Source: Bacillota bacterium | Lineage (GTDB): Bacteria; Bacillota; Clostridia; Lachnospirales; Lachnospiraceae | Length of the DNA: 11,751 bases | Assembly: GCA_023423335.1 (NCBI GenBank) | Contig: JAFAFU010000043.1 | Location: 1 to 11,751, forward strand | Direction of reading: 5' to 3' | Part shown: in pieces, positions 1-7,374 of the stretch | How the letters are laid out: each line of letters begins with the position of its first letter | Numbering within the stretch: position 1 is the first letter of the stretch | The notes under the pieces: model-generated | Told to the model about the DNA's origin: nothing | What the model saw: the letters and a program-made list of their open reading frames with translations, nothing else | Database searches by the model: none | Position numbers and translations under genes: made by a program

Positions 1-438
1 TCCGGAGGCCTGACCGTTCATGGGCATATCAACGGTAAGGATGGGATCTATGCGGCAGCCCTGTTAATTGAAATGATGGCAGTTACGGGAAAAAAGCTCT
101 CGGAAATCATGAAGGATATCGAAGAAGAATTCGGCACCATTCATATGGAGGAGCGGGATTATTCCTTTACTCAGGAGAAAAAGAGCGAAATACACCGGAT
201 GCTTCTGATGGATAAATTACTTCCCGGCCTGCCCTTTGAGATCGATAAGGTTTCCTACCTTGACGGCTGCAAGGTTTATTTTAAGAACGGCGGCTGGATT
301 ATCGCCAGGTTCTCCGGAACAGAACCCCTGCTCAGAATATTCTGTGAGATGCCGGCTGCGGAAGATGCCGTACGGTTATGCGAGATCTATGAAGATTTTC
401 TGTCACTGTTGGAACAGAAAGTTATTATGGTACGATAA
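1..438 (+). CDS. Alpha-D-phosphohexomutase (phosphoglucomutase/phosphomannomutase family), C-terminal part
   Basis: This is the last 145 codons of a gene that begins before the window; the frame is open from base 1. The family moves phosphate between C1 and C6 of a hexose phosphate through a phosphoserine intermediate in the cytoplasm. The fragment opens with SGGLTVHGHINGKDGIYAAL, which matches the conserved sugar-binding loop of domain 3 (usual form GGExSGH/GxxxxxKDG). Near the end it carries RFSGTEPLLRIF, the phosphate-binding loop of domain 4. Family members are usually about 450-580 residues, so roughly two thirds of the protein is missing. The substrate cannot be read from this piece: glucose, mannose, glucosamine and GlcNAc mutases share these motifs. 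RFSGTEP argues mildly against classical GlmM, which usually has RPSGTEP. Because it sits upstream of nagA and nagB on the same strand, a role in GlcNAc-1-P to GlcNAc-6-P conversion is possible but is inference only. Confidence 0.88.
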   Translation, partial: SGGLTVHGHINGKDGIYAAALLIEMMAVTGKKLSEIMKDIEEEFGTIHMEERDYSFTQEKKSEIHRMLLMDKLLPGLPFEIDKVSYLDGCKVYFKNGGWIIARFSGTEPLLRIFCEMPAAEDAVRLCEIYEDFLSLLEQKVIMVR

Positions 439-497
439 AAATGTAAATTTCAGTATAAATAGAATTCGTTGTGTGGTAAAATAAAATTAATCCTGAG

Positions 498-541
498 AGG
501 GTGCTGCGGGCGGTTGGCTGATATCAACTTTGCATCACCCT
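498..541 (+). terminator. Stem-loop in the leader of the histidine kinase gene (weak terminator or attenuator candidate)
   Basis: AGGGTG (498-503) pairs with CACCCT (536-541). After a single C/T mismatch, TGC (505-507) pairs with GCA (532-534). An inner GTTG/CAAC stem closes an 8-nt loop. The 3' side runs into TTTATCATT, which is only a weak U-tract. It lies between the phosphohexomutase stop and the kinase ribosome binding site at 570-574. It could partly end the upstream transcript or act as a 5' leader structure. The pairing is seen in the sequence; the function is inferred. Confidence 0.45.
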
Positions 542-579
542 TTATCATTATACCTGGCTTCGGCGGCATGGAGGATATT

Positions 580-2409
580 ATGGAAGAAAAAAAACATCCC
601 ATTTCCTTAAGGAGAAGGTTACTTTTGCTGGTAGTGATCCTATGGAGCGTACCGGTTCTGTTCATATTCCTCTTTGTTACGATTTCCTACCGGAACAGCA
701 TAATCGGGAAGACGGAGATGCTGATGGAGGAATGGGCGAAGAATTTCACCTCAATCTGTTCCCAGAGAATTGACGAGGCGATTACCATATCCAAGAAGCC
801 TTCCTATGAATTAATTATTGAGAAGGCCTGGAAGAGATATCATGCCGGCAGTATTGACGGCACGGAATTCTACCAGGCGGTTTACAGTAATCTGAAGAGC
901 AAATTCTATAATGATAACCGGTTTGTCATCTCGGTTTTTTATCTCAGTGAGAATCCGGAACGGCTTTATTACACCTCAAGACAGCCGATGGATTATATCA
1001 ATACATATTATGACACAGTGGAAGCGGAGACGCATAAAATTACGGGGCAGGACACCTCAGATGCCCATGTGGTTATTATCAATAACCGAATCTATATTAT
1101 CCGAAATCTTTATACCACAACCAATTATACAAAATTCGGCACCCTGGTACTTGAACTGAATAAGGACAGGCTGTTTGGAGGAATGTTGGATAATAAGGAT
1201 TATGAGATGGGGATTTTCGTTAATCAGCCGGAATCTATCATATATTGCAGCAGTTCCCTGAGTGAAGACACTAAAGCGGGAATCCTGGAAGACTTAAAAG
1301 AGGATTACTCAAAGCAGGCGAACCGGAAAATCAGGAAAGAAGAAAGCGGAGTATATACGGGCTTACTCTACCAGCAGAAGTTTGATGATTATCATTTCGG
1401 CACCGTTTTAGTTGCCAACAGGGATATGATCTATTCGGAATTAAAGGATATCCGGAATATTATTGTGCTGATATCGGCCATTATCATACCGGTGTTTATC
1501 TATATGCTGTACTTTATTGCGAGACATATTACAGTGCCGATCGGTCGGATCATCAGTGCCTATAAGGAATTAGAAAAAGGTAAGATTGGCATGCAGCTGG
1601 AGGGGGACCCCATGCCGAATGCGGAATTCAATTATCTGAAGCATTCCTTCAACCGGATGTCCTCGGAAATCAAGGATATCATTGATTATGCTTACCATGA
1701 AGAGCTGGCGAAAAAGGAAGCAAAGATTATCGCATTACAGTCCCAGATTAACCCCCACTTTCTGAATAATACACTGGAGATGATGAACTGGCAGGCCAGA
1801 ATGGCAGGAGATGTGGAGGTCACGAAGATGATCGAGGCGCTCAGCACCCTGCTGGATTATACGATGGACCGTTCGAATAAGAAGCTGATCAACCTTTCGG
1901 AGGAGCTGCGATGTGCGGATGCCTATCTGTTTATCACCTCGATGCGGTTCGGCCAAAGACTCAGAGTGGAAAAAGAGATTGATAACTCGATGTTAAACAT
2001 AAAGGTTCCTCAGCTGATTTTGCAGCCCATCATTGAAAATGCCGTGGTTCATGGGGTGGAGGTAGTGAAAAGCGGTGTCATCCGGCTGAAGGTATACAAG
2101 GATGGGGATCACGCCGTTCTTAAAGTGATCAATACGGGCAAAAGCATGACCAGAGAGGACCTGGAGAGAATACAAAATATCCTGGAGAACAGAAAGACAG
2201 AGCTTACTTCCGGGAAGGGAGTACATGCCTCCCTGGGGATCAGAAACGTGAATGAGAGGATTAAACTGATTTACGGAGAGGAGTACGGACTTACGATTCA
2301 GCCGGAAGGCATTGACGAGACGGCCTCCACGATAACCATTCCTTATGAACCGGTAAATGGCAGGGATAAGGAAAAATTACTGAACAACCTATTAAATCAG
2401 CCCCTGTAA
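580..2409 (+). CDS. YesM-type sensor histidine kinase (His_kinase/PF06580 class)
   Basis: This is a membrane sensor kinase of 609 residues that phosphorylates a partner response regulator, probably the AraC-type regulator at 5805-6578. In order, it has a short basic N-terminus, TM1 at about residues 14-36, an extracellular sensor region at about 40-290 (probably Cache-like, by position), TM2 at about 294-316, a HAMP-type linker, then the kinase core. The phospho-accepting His is H393 in SQINPHFLNNTLE, the hallmark of the YesM/LytS class. The ATP-binding N-box is LQPIIENAVVHG with N487, followed by NTGKSM and LGIRNVNERIKLIYGEEYG. The ATG at 580 is preferred because GGAGG (570-574) lies 5 nt upstream. 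The in-frame ATG at 568 and TTG at 469 lack such a site. Kinases of this class commonly sense sugars at the cell surface and control neighbouring CUT1 transporters. The ligand here is unknown; GlcNAc-containing sugars are suggested only by context. Confidence 0.92.
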   Translation: MEEKKHPISLRRRLLLLVVILWSVPVLFIFLFVTISYRNSIIGKTEMLMEEWAKNFTSICSQRIDEAITISKKPSYELIIEKAWKRYHAGSIDGTEFYQAVYSNLKSKFYNDNRFVISVFYLSENPERLYYTSRQPMDYINTYYDTVEAETHKITGQDTSDAHVVIINNRIYIIRNLYTTTNYTKFGTLVLELNKDRLFGGMLDNKDYEMGIFVNQPESIIYCSSSLSEDTKAGILEDLKEDYSKQANRKIRKEESGVYTGLLYQQKFDDYHFGTVLVANRDMIYSELKDIRNIIVLISAIIIPVFIYMLYFIARHITVPIGRIISAYKELEKGKIGMQLEGDPMPNAEFNYLKHSFNRMSSEIKDIIDYAYHEELAKKEAKIIALQSQINPHFLNNTLEMMNWQARMAGDVEVTKMIEALSTLLDYTMDRSNKKLINLSEELRCADAYLFITSMRFGQRLRVEKEIDNSMLNIKVPQLILQPIIENAVVHGVEVVKSGVIRLKVYKDGDHAVLKVINTGKSMTREDLERIQNILENRKTELTSGKGVHASLGIRNVNERIKLIYGEEYGLTIQPEGIDETASTITIPYEPVNGRDKEKLLNNLLNQPL

Positions 2410-2416
2410 AAGATAA

Positions 2417-2553
2417 TTTACCGGAAATAATTAAATCGATTTGTATAAAGATGGCAAGAATGAACAAATAATATCAAGTTGGTCTAATGATTTCTATTCA
2501 TTATGCAACTATAATAAAAATGTACCGAATAGTAAGGTTTCTATTCCGGTAAA
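2417..2553 (+). promoter_or_regulatory. Repeated TACCG(G)AATA motifs around the binding-protein promoter
   Basis: The 10-mer TTTACCGGAA at 2417-2426 recurs as its exact reverse complement, TTCCGGTAAA, at 2544-2553. A third related copy, TACCGAATAG (2523-2532), forms a local hairpin with CTATTCCGG (2541-2549) that has one bulged C. The copies flank the TATAAT box at 2510-2515. They may be operator half-sites or a 5'UTR hairpin. The repeats are seen directly; regulator binding, for instance by the response regulator encoded downstream, is inferred. TACCGG also occurs several times inside genes here, which weakens the case. Confidence 0.35.
2510..2515 (+). promoter_or_regulatory. Candidate -10 box (TATAAT) of the binding-protein/transporter unit
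   Basis: A perfect TATAAT stands 62 nt before the binding-protein ATG in an AT-rich, otherwise empty 167-nt spacer. No convincing -35 hexamer lies 16-18 nt upstream. That fits a promoter needing an activator such as the AraC-type regulator in this cluster. A weaker alternative is TTGGTC (2479-2484), 17 nt, then TATGCA (2502-2507). Confidence 0.4.
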
Positions 2554-2576
2554 ACATATTATGGGAGGATTTGGTA

Positions 2577-3929
2577 ATGAAAAATTTTAAGAGGAGCTTT
2601 GCCCTGCTGTTAGCTATGGTTCTGGTATTTTCCTTATTGACAGCATGCGGTAAGGAGGATGAAAAGACAGATGCCCCGATAACCAACGATGGAGGCAGCA
2701 CAGCAGATAACAAAAGCGATCCCGATGCAGGAAACTCAGGGACGGATGCGGATAAGAAAAACCCGGTTACCTTAACTACGGTATCCATGTATGGCGGTAC
2801 GGATCCGAATGCAGTGAATTATCAGGAGATCAGCGCCAAATTCATGGAGGAATATTCGTATGTAACGATTGAAGATGATTCCCAGACCTCTGATCAGGAT
2901 TGGAAGACCAAGATTGCAGCTGACTTTGCGGTGGGTAATGAGCCCGATGTCATCCAGTATTTCACGGATGCCAATGCCAGCGATGTGCTCGCAGCAAACA
3001 AATTTGTCAGCATCGATGAGATTCGGGCGGTGTATCCCGATTATGCGGGTGATATTCTTGACAGTGCATTAAAAGCAGCGGCAAATCCCGACGGTGTTCA
3101 AAGAGCAGTTCCGACAACCGGTTATTGGGAAGGGTTATTCTGCAATAAGGATCTGTTTGACCAGTACAGCCTGGAGCTGCCTACCGATTGGGATAAGATG
3201 GTAACGGCGATTGAAACCTTTAAGGCGAACGGTATAATTCCGATTGCCGTATCCTTGAATAATGTTCCTCATTACTGGGTTGAATTCTTAATGCTGTCAG
3301 CAGCAGGGCCGGATGGCTATGCACAGGTTCCGGCAGAAGCTCCGGCAGATTGGGTTAAGGGACTGGATATGTTCAAAACCTTAAGGGATATGGGTGCATT
3401 CCCGGTTGACACAGATACGATTGACAATGACCTTGCAGGTGAATTATTTAAGAATAAACAAGCAGCAATGCAGCTGGACGGCTCCTGGTATGCAGGCGGC
3501 ATTCCCGATCAGGATAACACGGTTTTAGTAGCCTTCCCTGTTATACCGGACGGCAAGGCACAGCCGGGCGCAATGGTTGGCGGTATTTCATCCGGCTTCT
3601 ATATCACCAAGAAGGCTTGGGAGGATCCGGACAAGAGAGATGCGGCAGTAAAATTTGTTATGACACATACCAGCAAGGCTTCCATATCAACCTACTGGGG
3701 CGGCAACGGACAGGCGGCGGCAGCAGTTGATCCTTTGGCTACGATGACTCCGCTGGGTGTATCCGGTCTGGAGTACAGCAGCGCCGCAACCAGCATTTCT
3801 TCCCCTACCGACGCCAGAATTTCACAGGAAGCGTATAATACACTGATTGCGGGTATTGTAGATGTTTCCACCGGAGCAAAGTCCTCCGCGGATTTATTAA
3901 ATGAAGTTCTCTCCATTAACGCAAAATAA
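2577..3929 (+). CDS. Sugar ABC transporter substrate-binding lipoprotein (family 1, SBP_bac_1)
   Basis: This is an extracellular solute-binding protein of 450 residues for a carbohydrate (CUT1) ABC transporter, anchored to the outer face of the membrane. It starts with a lipoprotein signal: basic MKNFKRSF, a hydrophobic stretch, then the lipobox LLTAC with the lipid-modified Cys at residue 24. A flexible Asp/Gly/Ser/Asn-rich linker follows to about residue 63. The mature domain shows family 1 features such as the F-E-Y/D-binding segment around EPDVIQYF, and later GSWYAGGIP and the GGISSGFYITKKAWEDP region. The ATG at 2577 is chosen because GGGAGGA (2563-2569) lies 7 nt upstream. The earlier in-frame TTG at 2571 is too close to that site. 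It is followed by two permease genes and belongs to the same transporter. Linkage to nagA, nagB and a ROK kinase suggests a GlcNAc-type ligand, but binding residues cannot be assigned by eye. Confidence 0.93.
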   Translation: MKNFKRSFALLLAMVLVFSLLTACGKEDEKTDAPITNDGGSTADNKSDPDAGNSGTDADKKNPVTLTTVSMYGGTDPNAVNYQEISAKFMEEYSYVTIEDDSQTSDQDWKTKIAADFAVGNEPDVIQYFTDANASDVLAANKFVSIDEIRAVYPDYAGDILDSALKAAANPDGVQRAVPTTGYWEGLFCNKDLFDQYSLELPTDWDKMVTAIETFKANGIIPIAVSLNNVPHYWVEFLMLSAAGPDGYAQVPAEAPADWVKGLDMFKTLRDMGAFPVDTDTIDNDLAGELFKNKQAAMQLDGSWYAGGIPDQDNTVLVAFPVIPDGKAQPGAMVGGISSGFYITKKAWEDPDKRDAAVKFVMTHTSKASISTYWGGNGQAAAAVDPLATMTPLGVSGLEYSSAATSISSPTDARISQEAYNTLIAGIVDVSTGAKSSADLLNEVLSINAK

Positions 3930-3951
3930 TTATATTTCATGGAAAGACAAT

Positions 3952-3973
3952 GGGGGCTTATCTACCGGCCCCC
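3952..3973 (+). terminator. Intercistronic GC-rich hairpin after the binding-protein gene
   Basis: GGGGGC (3952-3957) pairs perfectly with GCCCCC (3968-3973) across a 10-nt loop. Flanking CAA/TTG can extend the stem past a bulged T. The downstream CTTTTATC is a poor U-tract. Such hairpins between binding-protein and permease genes usually give partial termination or protect the upstream mRNA 3' end, raising binding-protein over permease levels. The stem is seen; the role is inferred. Confidence 0.55.
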
Positions 3974-4020
3974 TTGACTTTTATCAGGCACTACTTTGAT
4001 GCAGGAAGGCGGGTATCCCA

Positions 4021-4902
4021 TTGCTATACAAGAAGAAATGGCCTCTTTTTATTTTTCTGCTCCCCGGATTTATCATGATGATTGTTTTTCTGTATAAGCC
4101 CTTTATTGAAAATATTTTAAACAGCTTCTATGATATGAAATCCGTTGTTAGGATGCCGGGACAGGAAGTAAAGTTTATAGGACTTGATAATTATAAAAAT
4201 TTATTTATCGATCCCAAAATCAGGATAGCAGTTTTAAATTCCCTGAAAATGATGGGGCTGACCATTGTTTTTCAGATAGGGATTGCATTGGTCTTAGCCA
4301 TCCTGGTAAATTCGATCAAGCATGGGGAGCAGTTTTTCCGGATCGTATATTTTTTTCCGATTGTAATATCTGCTACGGCAATCGGGTTGATCTTCAAATT
4401 ATTCTATAACTATAACGGCGGAATGCTGAACCAGCTGCTAAAAGCCTTACATAAAGCACCGGTCAATTGGCTTGCACCCGGTATTGCTTTTATTATGGTC
4501 GCCATACCAACCCTATGGAGCTATGTCGGCTTCTATTTTGTTATTCTTCTTACCGGAATCAGCGGCATTCCGCAGGATGTATATGAGGCGGCAGATATTG
4601 ACGGCTGCACCAAATTCAAGCAGGTATTCTATATTACTCTGCCCCTGCTCAGAGGCGTCATATGTACCTGCATTACGCTGGGGGTCACCGGCGCGCTTAA
4701 GGTCTTTGATCTTCCCTGGGCGATTGTCCCGAAGGGGGCTCCGCAGGGAGTAACCCATTTCCTCGGGACTTACATGTATGAGCAGACCTTTACTATCGGC
4801 AATATCGATTATGGCTCCACCATTGCGCTTCTCATTGTTGTGCTGGGAGTGATTGTATCCTTGGTGGTTTCCAGGATCATCAGACCGGATGAAAATCTGT
4901 AG
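4021..4902 (+). CDS. Sugar ABC transporter permease, MalF/UgpA-like (CUT1)
   Basis: This is one of two integral membrane subunits forming the sugar channel, 293 residues with about six hydrophobic segments. The first begins at WPLFIFLLPGFIMMIVFLY and the last is ALLIVVLGVIVSLVV. The cytoplasmic coupling loop that contacts the ATPase is EAADIDGCTKFKQVFYITLPLL, starting at about residue 189; it matches the EAA---G---------I-LP pattern. The start must be TTG at 4021: an in-frame TGA at 3997 leaves no earlier ATG or GTG, and the N-terminus from TTG (MLYKKKWPLF) is typical. AGGAAGG (4003-4009) is the ribosome binding site at a somewhat long 11-nt spacing, so translation may be modest. It lies 91 nt after the binding-protein gene with a hairpin between them. 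No ABC ATPase follows the permeases, so an ATPase encoded elsewhere, MsmK-like, is presumably shared. Confidence 0.93.
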   Translation: MLYKKKWPLFIFLLPGFIMMIVFLYKPFIENILNSFYDMKSVVRMPGQEVKFIGLDNYKNLFIDPKIRIAVLNSLKMMGLTIVFQIGIALVLAILVNSIKHGEQFFRIVYFFPIVISATAIGLIFKLFYNYNGGMLNQLLKALHKAPVNWLAPGIAFIMVAIPTLWSYVGFYFVILLTGISGIPQDVYEAADIDGCTKFKQVFYITLPLLRGVICTCITLGVTGALKVFDLPWAIVPKGAPQGVTHFLGTYMYEQTFTIGNIDYGSTIALLIVVLGVIVSLVVSRIIRPDENL

Positions 4903-4916
4903 GCAGGAGAAAAACT

Positions 4917-5768
4917 ATGACAAAATTGAAGAAAAATAAAAAAAAGGTTTTTAGCATAGGGAAGGTAATCATCTATTTCATACTGATCCTGTGGGCGATA
5001 ACCACGATATTTCCCTTCCTCTGGGTGGTCAATAACTCCTTTAAACCCTCCAGAGAAGTCATAAACAGCTCTTTTTCCCTTCCCAAGCTATTTACCTGGG
5101 CTAATTATGAGAATGCCTTCAGCAAGCAGAATGTGCTGAACTCCTATTTCAACAGCCTGGTGATTTCCGGAAGCGTGACGATTGCAGTGATGATTTTAGC
5201 CTCAATGATGGCCTTTGCGATGACCAGGTATCATTTCAGGGGAAAAGGGCTGATTTATTCCCTGATCATCTCCAGTCTGATGTTTCCGGCCTTCTCGACC
5301 ATTATTCCGGTATTCAAGATGATGACGGATTTTAACCAGCTGAATAAGCCAATCAGTGTAATACTGCCGCAGGTGGCCGGAAATTTAAGCTTTGCGGCAA
5401 TTGTCATGATGGGTTTCCTCCGGGGACTTCCCCTGGAAATGGAAGAGGCGGCTTATATGGAAGGAGCGGGAGTCGGCAAGGTATTTACGCGAATCATTAT
5501 GCCGCTTCTGAAACCGTCCCTGGCAACGGTTGCAATCTTTTCCTTCCTCTGGTCCTATAATGATCTGTTTACCCAGCTTATTATGATCCGCAGAAGGACA
5601 AAATACCCGATCAGTGCCTTATTGATCGAAATCAGCTCAAAATACGGAACGGATTTTGGGTTGATGGCTTCCTCGGTTACCTTAATCATATTACCGGTAT
5701 TGATTGTATATGTGCTGTTGCAGAAGAACATCATCAAGGGATTGACAGCAGGGGCATTAAAGGGTTAG
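4917..5768 (+). CDS. Sugar ABC transporter permease, MalG/UgpE-like (CUT1)
   Basis: This is the second membrane subunit of the sugar transporter, 283 residues. A Lys-rich cytoplasmic start (MTKLKKNKKKVF) leads into TM1, IGKVIIYFILILWAITTIFP. PFLWVVNNSFKPSREV follows, a typical MalG N-terminal segment. The coupling loop EAAYMEGAGVGKVFTRIIMPLLKP begins at about residue 177 and is a full EAA motif. The C-terminus LLQKNIIKGLTAGALKG is the usual ending of this family. AGGAG (4905-4909) sits 7 nt before the ATG, and the gene starts 14 nt after the first permease stops, so the two are surely co-transcribed. It should pair with the 4021-4902 permease and the lipoprotein to make one importer. Confidence 0.95.
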   Translation: MTKLKKNKKKVFSIGKVIIYFILILWAITTIFPFLWVVNNSFKPSREVINSSFSLPKLFTWANYENAFSKQNVLNSYFNSLVISGSVTIAVMILASMMAFAMTRYHFRGKGLIYSLIISSLMFPAFSTIIPVFKMMTDFNQLNKPISVILPQVAGNLSFAAIVMMGFLRGLPLEMEEAAYMEGAGVGKVFTRIIMPLLKPSLATVAIFSFLWSYNDLFTQLIMIRRRTKYPISALLIEISSKYGTDFGLMASSVTLIILPVLIVYVLLQKNIIKGLTAGALKG

Positions 5769-5804
5769 GTAAAAAGCGGCGTAAGCTGGTATGGGGGAAT
5801 AGCA

Positions 5805-6578
5805 ATGTATAAAGTGGTCATAATTGATGATGAACCAATCATTGTAGAAGGAATTTCGCGCATTATACCCTGGGATAAGTATGGGTGTCAGATTGTTGCG
5901 GCTGCTTATGACGGAATGGAAGGATCGGAAGTGATCCGTAAATTCCGGCCGAATATCGTCATATCCGATATTGCTATGCCGGGGTTGGACGGCCTGAGCA
6001 TGGTGGCCGGATTAAAGTCGGAATTTCCGGACATGGAGATCAGTATCCTGACCGGCTACCGGGTTTTTGAGTATGCCAGAAAAGCCATAAATCTGGGAGT
6101 TACCAGATTTATGCTCAAGCCCTCCAATATGGCAGATCTGGAGGAGGCCATCGTTACGATGGTAGATAATCTGAAACAGAAGAATATCCTGCCTGACAGC
6201 CGGGAGGATATGGGCAAGGACAGTCCTCTGAATAATCCGGCGAGCAGCTTTATCGTCAACAACGCAATCCGCTATATTGAGAAGAATTATGCCAAGAAGC
6301 TGACCTTAAATGATGTGGCGGAAAAGACCTATATCAGCCAATGGCATCTTAGTAAACTGCTGAACCAGCATACAGGGAAAAATTTTTCCGAAATTTTAAA
6401 TGAAGTCCGAATTAAAGAAGCAAAAAAGCTCTTAAAGGATCCGACCTTAAGAATCTGCGATATTTCGGAGATGGTAGGCTATATTGATTTAGCCCATTTT
6501 TCACGCATGTGCAAGAAGATACTGGGAGTTCCTGCGACGGAATACCGTAACAAGGTAACCTCAAAGAATGTGGATTAA
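5805..6578 (+). CDS. AraC-type DNA-binding response regulator (YesN-like)
   Basis: This is a cytoplasmic transcription factor of 257 residues. Residues 1-120 are a receiver domain: acidic pocket D8/D9, phospho-acceptor D55 in VISDIAMPG, T83 in ILTGY, and K105 in FMLKPS. After a linker of about 25-30 residues comes an AraC/HTH_18 domain (about 150-250) with two helix-turn-helix units. The second carries VGYIDLAHFSRMCKKILGVPATEYR, a clear form of the AraC signature. It lacks the long middle region of many YesN proteins, so it is the compact form. The ATG at 5805 follows GGGGGAA, and the gene begins 36 nt after the second permease. The likely partner is the YesM-type kinase at 580-2409; phosphorylation by it and activation of the binding-protein promoter are inferred. 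Kinase and regulator are not adjacent, as they often are, but lie either side of the transporter genes. Confidence 0.94.
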   Translation: MYKVVIIDDEPIIVEGISRIIPWDKYGCQIVAAAYDGMEGSEVIRKFRPNIVISDIAMPGLDGLSMVAGLKSEFPDMEISILTGYRVFEYARKAINLGVTRFMLKPSNMADLEEAIVTMVDNLKQKNILPDSREDMGKDSPLNNPASSFIVNNAIRYIEKNYAKKLTLNDVAEKTYISQWHLSKLLNQHTGKNFSEILNEVRIKEAKKLLKDPTLRICDISEMVGYIDLAHFSRMCKKILGVPATEYRNKVTSKNVD

Positions 6579-6623
6579 TGGATTGCAGCAAAGATAAATT
6601 CAGCGAATATCAGAGGAAAAGAC

Positions 6624-7349
6624 ATGATTATATATAGAGCCGGGGATTATAGGGACATGAGCCGGAAGGCTGCGAACATCATTTCAGCTCAGGTTATCAT
6701 GAAACCAAACTGCGTGCTGGGACTGGCTACCGGAGCAACACCGATCGGAATATACCGCCAGCTGACTGAATGGTATGAAAAAGGGGACCTGGATTTTTCG
6801 GAGGTTAAGACCGTCAATCTGGATGAATATAAGGGCCTGTCCAGGGAGAACCGCCAGAGCTATTATTATTTTATGTATCATAACTTTTTTAGATTCATCA
6901 ATATCCAGCCGGACAATATCCACATTCCGGACGGGATGGCAAAGGATGCGGTCACGGAATGCTTAAGATATAACCAGGTTATCCATTCCCTGGGCGGGAT
7001 TGACCTGCAGCTTCTTGGCCTTGGCCACAACGGCCACATCGGCTTTAACGAACCGGAGCAGGCATTTGAAAAGGATACCCATCTGGTCGCCCTGTCAGAA
7101 AGTACGATAAAAGCCAATTCCAGACTGTTTGATTCTCCGGCGGAGGTTCCGGGGTATGCATATACCATGGGAATCAAGACAATCATGCAGGCAAAGAAGA
7201 TTGTGATCGCAGTCAGCGGGGAAGATAAGGCAGAGATCGTGAAGACGGCATTTTCAGGGAAGGTGACGCCTTCCGTACCGGCCTCCATCCTGCAGATGCA
7301 TAATGACGTGCTTCTGGTTGGGGATAAAGCAGCCTTATCGAGAATTTAA
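6624..7349 (+). CDS. nagB: Glucosamine-6-phosphate deaminase
   Basis: It converts glucosamine-6-phosphate to fructose-6-phosphate and ammonia, the last step feeding amino sugars into glycolysis. The protein has 241 residues, the short form typical of Firmicutes. Visible motifs are LGLATGATPIGIYRQL (phosphate binding, 32-47), VNLDEYKGL with catalytic D67, SYYYFMYHNFF, and LGLGHNGHIGFNEP with N136, H138 and E143. These correspond to E. coli positions 141, 143 and 148; Asn in place of Asp141 also occurs in Bacillus-type enzymes. An AGAGGAAAAG ribosome binding site precedes the ATG, and nagA begins 25 nt after the stop. The C-terminal region that carries the allosteric site in E. coli NagB is shorter here, so activation by GlcNAc-6-P is doubtful. 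Identity is firm. Confidence 0.97.
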   Translation: MIIYRAGDYRDMSRKAANIISAQVIMKPNCVLGLATGATPIGIYRQLTEWYEKGDLDFSEVKTVNLDEYKGLSRENRQSYYYFMYHNFFRFINIQPDNIHIPDGMAKDAVTECLRYNQVIHSLGGIDLQLLGLGHNGHIGFNEPEQAFEKDTHLVALSESTIKANSRLFDSPAEVPGYAYTMGIKTIMQAKKIVIAVSGEDKAEIVKTAFSGKVTPSVPASILQMHNDVLLVGDKAALSRI

Positions 7350-7374
7350 TCCGTAAGTATAAGGAGGGAATCCT

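Noticed and set aside
409..436. Possible promoter TTGGAA - 16 nt - TACGAT inside the 3' end of the phosphohexomutase gene, ahead of the kinase.
   Set aside because: Each hexamer matches consensus at only four of six positions and it lies in coding sequence, so it is not distinguishable from background.
6878..7288. Long open frame of 136 codons on the minus strand within nagB.
   Set aside because: It is antisense to a gene with all catalytic motifs, has no ribosome binding site and resembles no family; it is a frame shadow.
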